From DASUDX01 sp036275365 (GTDB taxonomy: Bacteria; Pseudomonadota; Gammaproteobacteria; Nevskiales; Nevskiaceae), in assembly GCA_036275365.1 (NCBI GenBank), contig DASUDX010000076.1, positions 1-27,054 on the forward strand: a stretch of 27,054 bases of DNA, read 5' to 3'. The notes below the pieces were generated by a model that made no database searches, had not been told where the DNA came from, and saw nothing but the letters and a program-made list of their open reading frames with translations. Shown here one piece after another: positions 6,171 through 16,825 of this stretch. The first letter of the stretch is position 1. Each line of letters opens with the position of its first letter. The translations under genes were made by a program, and so were the position numbers.

Positions 6171-7262
6171 ATGAAACAGCGTCACTTGGGGGGGGCTCTG
6201 GCCCTATCGCTTTTGCTGGTCGCCTGCGGACCGCGTCCGGGCCAGGGCGAGGAGGACAAGAAGGAAGAGGCGGTGATTCCAGTGGAGGTGGGCGCGGTCA
6301 GCCGCGGCCCGATCCAGGCCGCCTACCGCGGCACCGCCACGCTGGAAGCGCGCGAGGAGGCGACGGTGCTCGCCAAGCAGGCCGGGGTGATCGAGCGCCT
6401 GCTGGTCGAGGAGGGCGATCGTGTCAGCGCCGGCCAGGTGCTGGCCCGCCTGGAGACCGAGAAGCTGCGCTACGAGGTGGCGCGCACCGGCGCGCTGCTG
6501 GCCAAGCTGCGCCAGAACTTCGAGCGCAATGCCTCGGTGTACCAGCGCAACCTGGTCTCGCGCGAGGCCTATGAGAGCAGCAAGGCCGAGCTCGATGCCC
6601 AGCAGGCGGCGCACGACGCGGCCCGGCTGGCGCTGTCGGAATCCGAGATCAAGGCGCCCTTCGACGGCGTGGTCACCGCCCGCTTCGTCAAGCTGGGCAA
6701 TCTGGTGCAGGCGAATGCGCCGACCTTCCGCATCACCCAGCTGGATCAGCTGGAGGCGGCGATCCATGTGCCGGAGCGCGACATCCACAAGCTGGCCCCG
6801 GCGCACCCGGTGCGGCTGGCGGTGGACGCCTGGCCGGGCGAGCTGTTCCAGGGCCGCATCGACCGCATCAACCCGGTGGTGGACGCCGCCAGCGGCACGG
6901 TCAAGGTGACGGTGGCGATGGATCCCGGCCAGGCCAAGCTGCGGCCGGGCATGTTCGCCCGCGCCGAGATCGTCTACGACACCCGCGATGCCGCCCTGCT
7001 GCTGCCCAAGGACGCCGTGCTCAGCGAGGACAGCCAGCAGAGCGTGTTCGTGGTGGAAGGCGAGCGGGCGCGGCGGGTGAGCCTGCGCACCGGCTATTCC
7101 GACGCCGATCACTACGAGGTGCTCGAGGGTCTGGAAGCCGGGGCCCAGGTGGTGGTCACCGGCCAGGCCAATCTCAAGGATCAGGCCAAGGTGGTGGTGG
7201 TCAATGCCGCACCGGCCAGCGGCAGCGCGCCGGCGGCCGCCGCCGCAGCCGGCGGCGGCTGA
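6171..7262 (+). CDS. RND efflux membrane-fusion (periplasmic adaptor) lipoprotein
   Basis: A 363-residue HlyD/AcrA-type adaptor. The N-terminal lipoprotein signal ends in LLVACG. The first biotinyl-lipoyl half is seen in EEATVLAKQAGVIERLLVEE with GDRVSAGQVLARLE. A helical hairpin at about residues 105-155 follows, then the second lipoyl half (SEIKAPFDGVVTARFVKLGN). The beta-barrel and membrane-proximal segments follow (RLAVDAWPGELFQGRI, KLRPGMFARAEIV). The C-terminus is Ala/Gly-rich. It would link the two downstream RND permeases to an outer-membrane channel. No channel gene is in the window, so a TolC-type protein elsewhere must be assumed. The next gene starts 5 bp after its stop. The substrate is not predictable. 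Confidence 0.9.
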   Translation: MKQRHLGGALALSLLLVACGPRPGQGEEDKKEEAVIPVEVGAVSRGPIQAAYRGTATLEAREEATVLAKQAGVIERLLVEEGDRVSAGQVLARLETEKLRYEVARTGALLAKLRQNFERNASVYQRNLVSREAYESSKAELDAQQAAHDAARLALSESEIKAPFDGVVTARFVKLGNLVQANAPTFRITQLDQLEAAIHVPERDIHKLAPAHPVRLAVDAWPGELFQGRIDRINPVVDAASGTVKVTVAMDPGQAKLRPGMFARAEIVYDTRDAALLLPKDAVLSEDSQQSVFVVEGERARRVSLRTGYSDADHYEVLEGLEAGAQVVVTGQANLKDQAKVVVVNAAPASGSAPAAAAAAGGG

Positions 7263-7267
7263 GCGCC

Positions 7268-10496
<3,229 letters not shown>

Positions 10497-10507
<11 letters not shown>

Positions 10508-10571
10508 GCACGGCCGGGGCCTGTGGGCCCGCCGCAGGCCTGACCCCTCACACCGCACCCGCCGCTCATGA
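10497..10571 (+). CDS. Possible 24-codon coupling frame between the RND genes
   Basis: An ATG at 10497 has an ideal site upstream (AAGGAGGA, spacing about 5). The frame runs 24 codons (MSAEHGRGLW, then Arg-rich) and overlaps the permease 1 stop by 11 bases. Its own TGA overlaps the permease 2 ATG as ATGA. Permease 2 has no Shine-Dalgarno sequence of its own (the 17 bases before its ATG are CACCGCACCCGCCGCTC). This looks like a translational-coupling mini-ORF; the peptide need not have a function. Confidence 0.4.
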
Positions 10572-13500
10572 AACTCACCGCGCTGTCGCTGGCGCGACCG
10601 GTGACGGTCGCGATGTTCTTCGTCTGCATGGCGGTGGTGGGCCTGGTCTCCAGCCAGCGCCTGCCGCTGGAATCGCTGCCGGACATCGAGTTCCCGGGCA
10701 TCTTCATCTTCGTGCCCTACCGCAACTCGACGCCCGAGGATGTCGAGCGGCGCATCACCCGGCCGGTGGAGGAGGCGCTGGCGACTCTCTCCGGCATCGA
10801 GCGGATGGAGTCGGAATCGCGCGATGACGGCGCCGAGATCCGCCTGTTCTTCGACTGGGGCGCCCAGCTCGATGTCAAGAGCATCGAGGCGCGCGACAAG
10901 ATCGATGCCGTGCGCGACGAGCTGCCGGACGATATCGAACGCATCCAGGTGTTCCGCTTCTCCGGGTCCGACGAGCCGATGCTGGTGCTGCGCATCTCCG
11001 CCGAGCGCGATCTGGAGAACGCCTACGACATGCTCGAACGCAACCTCAAGCGCCGGCTGGAACGGCTGGAGGGGGTGGCGCGGGTCGAGCTCTACGGCGT
11101 GCAGCCCAAGGAGGTGCGGGTCGAGCTCTCGGCGGAGCGGGTAGCGGCTCACGGCGTGGATGTGCGCCAGCTCGCCCAGACCCTCAAGGCCGCCAACTTC
11201 TCCTTCTCCGCCGGTGATCTGGTCGAGGGGGGACAGCGCTGGCTGCTCAAGCCGGAAGGCCGCTTCGAACGGCTGGATTCGATCGGCGAGATGGTGATCG
11301 CCGACAACGGCCTGCGTCTGCGCGACATCGCCGAGGTGGTCCACGCCGATCCGGTACGGCTGGAAGGCCGCCATCTCAACGATCGCTATGCGGTGGGGCT
11401 CAACATCTTCCGCGAGACCGGCAGCAATCTGGTCGAGGTGTCGCGGCGGGCGCTCGACGAGGTGGAGCGGATCAAGCAGCTGCCGGAGATGCAGGGCGTG
11501 AGTCTGGTGCTGTTCACCGACCAGGCCGATGCGGTGAAGTCCTCGCTGGCCGAGCTGATCGAGGCCGGCGTGGTCGGCGCCGTGCTTTCGCTGATCGTGC
11601 TGTACCTGTTCCTACGCGATGTGCGCACCACCCTGATCGTCACCCTCGCCGTGCCGCTGGCCCTGGTGATGACGCTGGCGGCGATGTTCTTCTTCGACTA
11701 CTCGATCAATGTGCTGACCCTGACCGGCCTGCTGCTGGCGGTGGGCATGCTGATCGACAACGCGGTGGTGGTCACCGAATCGATCTTCCGCAACCGGGCG
11801 CTGGGGCTGCCGCCGCGCGAGGCGACGCTCGAGGGCGTGCGCCAGGTGGGCCTGGCGGTGACCCTGGGCACCCTGACCACCGCCATCGTCTTCCTGCCCA
11901 ATCTGTTCGGCGCCAAGAACGAGATCAGCGTCTTCCTCGCCCATGTGGCGATGACCATCTGCTGTGCGCTGGCGGCCTCGCTGCTGATCTCCATCACCCT
12001 GATCCCCCAGCTCACCGCCCGCCAGCTGGAGCTGCAGGCCGCGCCGCGTGCCGGGGCCATGCAGCGGTTTGCCGAGCGCTATGCGCGCTGGCTGAGCTGG
12101 TCGATCCACCACCGCGGCTGGACCAGTCTCGCCATCGTGCTGACCCTGGCCAGCGTGGTGCCCTTGTTCGCCGCGGGCCTGGTGAAGACCGACTTCTTCC
12201 CGCAGAACACCAGCCAGCGCATCTTCATGGACTACGGCATCAACGGGGTCTATGCGCTGGACAAGGTCGAGCAGGCGGTCAACCAGGTCGAGGCGGTGCT
12301 GCGCGAGAACAAGGAGGCGCTGGAGATCGAGTCGATCTACAGCTACTACGCCCTCGACCAGGCCCTGACCATCGCCTATCTCAAGGAAGAGGAGCAGGGT
12401 CGCACCCTCAGCGGCGACGCCATCATGGAGAAGATGCGTCCGCTGCTGCCCAAGCTCGCCATCGGCGAGCTCTCCTTCCAGCGCGACCGCGGCGCCGGTG
12501 GACGACTCTCGGTGGAGATCTTCGGCGACAGCAGCGAGCGGCTGCGCGAGGTGGCCGCCGGCGTGGTGCCGATCCTGCGCGGCATCAAGGGCCTCAGCGA
12601 TGTGCGCCTGCAGGCCGGACCGACCAGCTGGGAGGTGCGGGTGCAGGTGGACCGCGAACGCGCCCGCAAGGTGGGGCTGTCCAGCCAGGAGGTGGCCGAG
12701 GTGGTGGCCGGGGCGATGCGCGGCACCGAGCTGCGCCCGTTCCGCGCCGCCGACCGCGAGATCGAGATGGTGCTGCAGTTCCGCACCCGCGATCGCACCA
12801 ACCTCGATGCCCTGCGCGCCCTGCCGATCATCACCGCCAGCGGCGAGCGGGTCACGCTGGACACCGTCGCCGATCTCACCATCGGCGAGGTGCCCAGCAC
12901 CATCGAGCGCAACAACCGGCGCACCGCGCTGTCCATCGAGTTCGCCACCGATGAGAAGGTCACCGCCGAGGACGCTCGCAAGGAGGTCGAGGCGGTGATG
13001 AAGGCGCTGCAGTTCCCGCCGGGCTACAGCTGGGGCTTCGGCCAGGCCTTCGACGACGAGGCCGAGAATGTCGAGGCCATGCTGGTCAACATGCTGCTGG
13101 CGATCGCCTGCATCTATCTGGTGATGGCGGCGCTGTTCGAATCGGTGCTGGCGCCGACCAGCATCATCAGCTGCATCCTGTTCTCCTTCGTCGGCGTGTT
13201 CTGGTTCTTCTTCCTCACCGGCACCACCTTCAGCTTCATGGCGATGATCGGCCTGCTGGTGCTGATGGGCGTGGTGGTGAACAACGGCATCGTGCTGATC
13301 GACTATGTCCACCAGCTGCGCGAGCAGGGTCGCGACCGGGTGACCGCGCTGATCGAAGGTTCGCGGGACCGCCTGCGGCCGATCCTGATGACCGCCACCA
13401 CCACCGTGCTGGGCATGGTGCCGATTGCGGTGGGCGATACCGCCATCGGCGGGGATGGGCCGCCCTACTACCCGATGGCCCGCGCGGTGATCGGCGGGCT

Positions 13501-13657
13501 GGCCTTCGCCACCGTGGTCAGCCTGTTCTTCCTGCCGACCCTGTATCTGAATCTGGAAGACCTCGCCGAATGGGGCCGGCGGATCTTCCACCGGGCGCTG
13601 GGCCGCGAGGTGGGCGACCCGGTGCGCCTGTCCCCCACCCCGCCTTCGGAGAGCTGA
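10568..13657 (+). CDS. RND efflux permease 2
   Basis: A 1029-residue AcrB-superfamily permease (MKLTALSLARPVTVAMFF). It has the porter-domain segment STPEDVERRITRPVEEALAT, TM4 LLLAVGMLIDNAVVVTES (single acidic relay residue D397 followed by N398) and TM10 GVVVNNGIVLIDYVHQLREQ. It is clearly divergent from permease 1, so it is not a recent duplicate. One adaptor with two adjacent, different permeases recalls MdtABC, where two permeases form a mixed trimer; that is an inference here. Translation probably depends on the 24-codon frame just upstream. Confidence 0.92.
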   Translation: MKLTALSLARPVTVAMFFVCMAVVGLVSSQRLPLESLPDIEFPGIFIFVPYRNSTPEDVERRITRPVEEALATLSGIERMESESRDDGAEIRLFFDWGAQLDVKSIEARDKIDAVRDELPDDIERIQVFRFSGSDEPMLVLRISAERDLENAYDMLERNLKRRLERLEGVARVELYGVQPKEVRVELSAERVAAHGVDVRQLAQTLKAANFSFSAGDLVEGGQRWLLKPEGRFERLDSIGEMVIADNGLRLRDIAEVVHADPVRLEGRHLNDRYAVGLNIFRETGSNLVEVSRRALDEVERIKQLPEMQGVSLVLFTDQADAVKSSLAELIEAGVVGAVLSLIVLYLFLRDVRTTLIVTLAVPLALVMTLAAMFFFDYSINVLTLTGLLLAVGMLIDNAVVVTESIFRNRALGLPPREATLEGVRQVGLAVTLGTLTTAIVFLPNLFGAKNEISVFLAHVAMTICCALAASLLISITLIPQLTARQLELQAAPRAGAMQRFAERYARWLSWSIHHRGWTSLAIVLTLASVVPLFAAGLVKTDFFPQNTSQRIFMDYGINGVYALDKVEQAVNQVEAVLRENKEALEIESIYSYYALDQALTIAYLKEEEQGRTLSGDAIMEKMRPLLPKLAIGELSFQRDRGAGGRLSVEIFGDSSERLREVAAGVVPILRGIKGLSDVRLQAGPTSWEVRVQVDRERARKVGLSSQEVAEVVAGAMRGTELRPFRAADREIEMVLQFRTRDRTNLDALRALPIITASGERVTLDTVADLTIGEVPSTIERNNRRTALSIEFATDEKVTAEDARKEVEAVMKALQFPPGYSWGFGQAFDDEAENVEAMLVNMLLAIACIYLVMAALFESVLAPTSIISCILFSFVGVFWFFFLTGTTFSFMAMIGLLVLMGVVVNNGIVLIDYVHQLREQGRDRVTALIEGSRDRLRPILMTATTTVLGMVPIAVGDTAIGGDGPPYYPMARAVIGGLAFATVVSLFFLPTLYLNLEDLAEWGRRIFHRALGREVGDPVRLSPTPPSES

Positions 13658-13659
13658 AC

Positions 13660-13980
13660 ATGGCAGACGACAACAAGGGCAGCGTGCTGGGCGGTTCGAT
13701 CTGGATGATCGTGATCTCGGTGCTGCTGTGCTGGCTGCCGGGCGTCGGTGGCTTCATCGCCGGCCTGGTCGGCGGGATGAAGGCCGGCGGCATCGGCAGC
13801 GCCCTGATGGCCTGGCTGCTCTCCTCGATTCTGATCGGCGCCCTGTTCGCCACCCTCGGCACCCTGCTGACCGGAATGATCGTGATCGGCGCCCTGGCCG
13901 GGCTCGGCGGGCTGATGCTGGCGCTGATCGACTCCGGTGGACGCCTGCTGGGCGCGCTGATCGGCGGCTTTCTGGCCTGA
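13660..13980 (+). CDS. Small hydrophobic membrane protein of unknown function
   Basis: A 106-residue, very hydrophobic protein (MADDNKGSVLGGSIWMIVIS at the start) with about three membrane segments rich in Gly: SVLLCWLPGVGGFIAGLVGG, LLSSILIGALFATLGTLL and ALAGLGGLMLAL. Glycine-zipper-like spacing is evident. I chose the ATG at 13660 because the hydrophilic start precedes the first membrane segment and CGGAGAG lies upstream; it is 2 bp after the permease 2 stop. It is likely the last gene of the efflux operon. I do not recognise a named family; an accessory role for the pump is possible but not shown. Confidence 0.7.
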   Translation: MADDNKGSVLGGSIWMIVISVLLCWLPGVGGFIAGLVGGMKAGGIGSALMAWLLSSILIGALFATLGTLLTGMIVIGALAGLGGLMLALIDSGGRLLGALIGGFLA

Positions 13981-13981
13981 G

Positions 13982-14785
13982 CTACCAGGGGATGGGCTGA
14001 CCATCCCAGGCGTAGAAGCCGCCGCTCTCGGCCGGGGTCAGGCCCGCCAGCACCGCCAGCAGGTAATCCGCGGACTGCAGGGGGCTGAACAGGCGCTCGG
14101 CCGCCACCCCGGACTGGAAGGGGCGCGACAGCTCGGTGTCCACCGTGCCCGGGTGCAGGGTCACGCAGACCAGGGCCTTGGAGCGGCGGGCGAGCTCGAT
14201 GGCGGCGGTGTGGATCAGCTGGTTCTGCGCGGCCTTGGCGGCGCGGTAGCTGTACCAGCCGCCCAGCCGGTTGTCGCCGATCGACCCGACCCGCGCCGAG
14301 AGGCTGGCGAACAGCGCGCGCTCGCCGTGGCAGAGCCGGTCGGCCAGCGCGCGCAACAGCAGCGCCGGGCCGATGGCATTCACCGCCAGGCTGTGGCTGA
14401 GCGCGGCGCGCTGCAGATCGGCCAGCCGCCGCTCCGGCCGCAGCCCCGGCAGCTGCTGCAGCACGCCCACCGTGCTGAGCACCAGATGCAGGCGCGCACC
14501 GGCCGCCGCCAGCGTGGCGCCCACGGCCTCGAGGCTGGCGTCGTCCTCCAGATCCAGCCCCAGCAGGCGCACCTGCTGCGGATGGTCGGCGGCGAGCGCC
14601 TGCAGCGCCGCGACCTCGGCCGGATGGCGACTCGCCAGCCACAGCCGCGACAGCCCGGGCGCCCCCGCCAGCCGCTGGGCCAGGGCCAGGCCGATGCCGC
14701 GGCTGGCGCCCACCACCAGGGCTTCGGCGCCGGCCGGCAGGGTGGCGAGCAGGGTGAGTGCGGCGGCGGGGTCGGCGGGGGGCAT
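13982..14785 (-). CDS. Short-chain dehydrogenase/reductase (C-factor/CsgA-like)
   Basis: A 267-residue Rossmann-fold SDR. The cofactor loop is VVGASRGIGLALA near the N-terminus. NAIGPALLL corresponds to the structural Asn, FASLSARVGSIGDN holds the catalytic Ser, and YSYRAAKAAQN gives the Tyr-x3-Lys pair. LHPGTVDTELSRPF is typical of the C-factor/YwfD-like group. A cytoplasmic NAD(P)H oxidoreductase of unknown substrate. ATG at 14785 is the first true ATG; a TTG two codons earlier is possible. The gene is convergent with the small membrane protein with 1 bp between stops. Upstream on the same strand, beyond a hairpin, lies the MFS gene. Confidence 0.85.
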   Translation of the reverse strand: MPPADPAAALTLLATLPAGAEALVVGASRGIGLALAQRLAGAPGLSRLWLASRHPAEVAALQALAADHPQQVRLLGLDLEDDASLEAVGATLAAAGARLHLVLSTVGVLQQLPGLRPERRLADLQRAALSHSLAVNAIGPALLLRALADRLCHGERALFASLSARVGSIGDNRLGGWYSYRAAKAAQNQLIHTAAIELARRSKALVCVTLHPGTVDTELSRPFQSGVAAERLFSPLQSADYLLAVLAGLTPAESGGFYAWDGQPIPW

Positions 14786-14915
14786 CGGCAAGGCTCGCAG
14801 GAACAGGCAGCGAGGCTAGCCTGAGCCGCGCCGGTGCAGGGCGGCGTCCACCGTCTGTCCGGATCGTCGCCGCCCGGCCGTGTAGGGAGACGGGGCACGC
14901 CGGGGAGGGCGGGGG

Positions 14916-14949
14916 CCGCGGGTTCGAGGCAGCGACCTCGAACCCGCGG
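14916..14949. terminator. Perfect 14-bp stem-loop between MFS and SDR genes
   Basis: CCGCGGGTTCGAGG and CCTCGAACCCGCGG flank a 6-base loop (CAGCGA). It sits 8 bp past the MFS stop. On the minus strand it is followed by CCCCCGCCC, so there is no T tract. It may be a transcript-stabilising 3' end, a Rho-independent terminator lacking U residues, or a protein-binding site. Confidence 0.5.
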
Positions 14950-14957
14950 CGGTTGTT

Positions 14958-16217
14958 TCAGTGCAGGCGCACCTGCAGCAGGTCCCGCGAGCGCCGCGCC
15001 ACCAGGAACACCACCACGAAGGTGATGCCGGCGCCGGCCAGCACCGCCCGCACCGGGCCGAGCAGGCTGGCCGAGACCCCGGACTGGAAGGCCCCCAGCT
15101 CGTTGGAGGCGGAGACGAACACGCTGTTGACGGCGAACACCCGGCCGCGCATGGCGTCCTCGGTCATCACCTGCAGCAGGGTGTTGCGGATCACCACGCT
15201 GATGCTGTCGAACGCCCCGGTCAGGAACAGCGCCAGCAGCGAGAGCAGGAAGTGGTCGGACAGGCCGAACACCAGGGTGGCGGCGCCGAAGCCGGTGACC
15301 GCCGCCAGCAGATTGCGCCAGGGCCGGCGGGTTGGCGGAATCCAGGCACAGGCGAGCACCGTGAGCAGGGCGCCGAGGGCCGGCGCTGCGCGCAGCAGGC
15401 CCAGTCCCTCGGGGCCGACCTTGAGCAGGTCCTCGGCGAAGATCGGCAGCAGGGCCACCACCCCGCCGAACAGCACGCTGAACATGTCCAGCGACAGGGC
15501 GTAGAGGATCACCTTGGTCCGCCAGACATAGCGCAGCCCTTCGCGCAGGCTGTGCCAGACCCCGCCCTGGGCCGCCTCGGCCACCACCGGCGGCGGCTGG
15601 ATGCGGCCGATCAGCAGCAGATTGGCGAGCATCAGGCCCACCACCAGCAGCAGCGTCGCGGTCAGCCCCAGTGCGGCGTAGAGCAGCCCCCCGGCCAGCG
15701 GGCCGAGCACCGCCCCGGCCTGCCAGAAGCTGCTGGCCCAGGAGGCGGCGTTGGGAAACACCGCGCGCGGCACCAGGAAGGCGCGCAGGGCACTGGCCGC
15801 CGGGGCATAGAAGCCGCGCGCCAGCCCGATCACGAAGATGCTGCTGTAGATCGCCACCAGCATGCCGGTCTGGCCGATCCGCGCCCGGCTCTCCGGCAGC
15901 GTGGCCCAGACCAGCACCAGCGAGGACAGCACCAGCGCCGCCGCTGCCCGCTGCATCACGCGCACCTTGGAGTAGCGATCGGCCACATAGCCACCGAACA
16001 GGGCCAGGCCCATGAACGGGATCGCCTCGGCCAGCCCCACCAGGCCGAGCATCAGCGGGTTGCGGGTGATCCGGTACAGCTCGTAGCCGAGCACCACGTA
16101 CTGGATCAGCAGGGCGCTGGTGATCAGGAAGCCGCCGCCGAGCAGTCGCCGGAAGTCCGGGAAGCGCAGCGCGGCATAGGGATCATGCCCGGCGGCGGGC
16201 GGGGTTTCGGCGGACAT
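14958..16217 (-). CDS. MFS exporter (EntS/MFS_3-like)
   Basis: A 419-residue major facilitator with about 12 hydrophobic segments. The N-terminus reads PYAALRFPDFRRLLGGGFL, typical of EntS-like exporters. The motif-A loop is GGYVADRYSKVRVM between TM2 and TM3, and the second half has PIFAEDLLKVGPEGLGLLRA and MTEDAMRGRVFAVNSVFV. This subgroup exports enterobactin or other small molecules; no siderophore genes are nearby, so the substrate is unknown. The gene lies upstream of the SDR on the same strand, separated by 172 bp and a strong hairpin, and faces away from the DUF3192 gene across 195 bp. Confidence 0.88.
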   Translation of the reverse strand: MSAETPPAAGHDPYAALRFPDFRRLLGGGFLITSALLIQYVVLGYELYRITRNPLMLGLVGLAEAIPFMGLALFGGYVADRYSKVRVMQRAAAALVLSSLVLVWATLPESRARIGQTGMLVAIYSSIFVIGLARGFYAPAASALRAFLVPRAVFPNAASWASSFWQAGAVLGPLAGGLLYAALGLTATLLLVVGLMLANLLLIGRIQPPPVVAEAAQGGVWHSLREGLRYVWRTKVILYALSLDMFSVLFGGVVALLPIFAEDLLKVGPEGLGLLRAAPALGALLTVLACAWIPPTRRPWRNLLAAVTGFGAATLVFGLSDHFLLSLLALFLTGAFDSISVVIRNTLLQVMTEDAMRGRVFAVNSVFVSASNELGAFQSGVSASLLGPVRAVLAGAGITFVVVFLVARRSRDLLQVRLH

Positions 16218-16352
16218 GCCGCGCTAGGGTAGCGAGGCCGGCCCGGGGTCGCCGGCGCCGGCCCCTGGCCGGGCCCGCCAAGGGTTGGCCGGTTTCACCA
16301 GCCGCTGCTCCAGTCCCTAGCGCAAGTGGCTGATTCCTATGGCTGGAGACAC

Positions 16353-16368
16353 TGGCACAGGGCCTGCT
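16353..16368 (+). promoter_or_regulatory. Sigma-54-like promoter before the DUF3192 gene
   Basis: TGGCACAGGGCCTGCT has GG and GC exactly 10 bases apart and matches TGGCACG-N4-TTGCW at all but two positions. The predicted start is near 16380, about 33 nt before the ATG at 16413. No enhancer dyad was recognised upstream, and chance matches are likelier in DNA this GC-rich. Confidence 0.4.
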
Positions 16369-16412
16369 ACGGTGTGCTGTCGCCGCTCGCCGGCCCTCTG
16401 GAGGATGTGCTG

Positions 16413-16790
16413 ATGAAACCCCTGCTGGCTCCGCTGGCCCTGCTCAGTCTCAGCCTGCTCGGCGGCTGCGTGATCGCGGTGGGCGGCCCCTATGACGAGG
16501 ATGGCCCCCATGCCCACGATCACGCCCGCGAGGAACAGCGCAACCGCGAGGCGATCGCCGGCCTCGCCCTGGGCACGCCGGTGGACGAGGTCCGCGGCCG
16601 CCTCGGCGAGCCGGCCTTCAGCGAGGCGCTGACGGTGGCGGGCAAGGAGTTGCGGGTGCTGCGCTACCGCACCCATCGCACCCACCAGGATGGCGATACC
16701 ACCCGCGATGAAACCACCCCGCTGATCTTCGAGGACGGGCGACTCACCGGCTTCGGCGAGGCGGCGCTGGCGCAGGCGCTCTCGCGCTGA
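16413..16790 (+). CDS. DUF3192 lipoprotein
   Basis: A 125-residue lipoprotein. The signal ends in LLGGC (lipobox). It is followed by an acidic and His-containing linker (DEDGPHAHDHA) and the DUF3192 domain: NREAIAGLALGTPVDEVRGR, LGEPAFSEAL, VLRYRTHRTHQDGDTTRDE and TPLIFEDGRLTGFGE. The fold resembles the BamE/SmpA-like small outer-membrane lipoproteins in its 'LGxPxxSE' start, but the function of DUF3192 is not established. I chose the ATG at 16413 for the lipobox and GGAGG about 9 bases upstream. It is convergent with prfC, with a hairpin between the two stops. Confidence 0.85.
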   Translation: MKPLLAPLALLSLSLLGGCVIAVGGPYDEDGPHAHDHAREEQRNREAIAGLALGTPVDEVRGRLGEPAFSEALTVAGKELRVLRYRTHRTHQDGDTTRDETTPLIFEDGRLTGFGEAALAQALSR

Positions 16791-16802
16791 CGGTGCTGCG
16801 GT

Positions 16803-16823
16803 CCGGGGGCCTCGCGCCCCCGG
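16803..16823. terminator. GC-rich hairpin between convergent stops
   Basis: CCGGGGGC and GCCCCCGG form a perfect 8-bp stem around CTCGC in the 35-bp gap between the DUF3192 gene and prfC. It could serve both transcripts, but neither strand carries a T tract. Confidence 0.5.
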
Positions 16824-16825
16824 GC

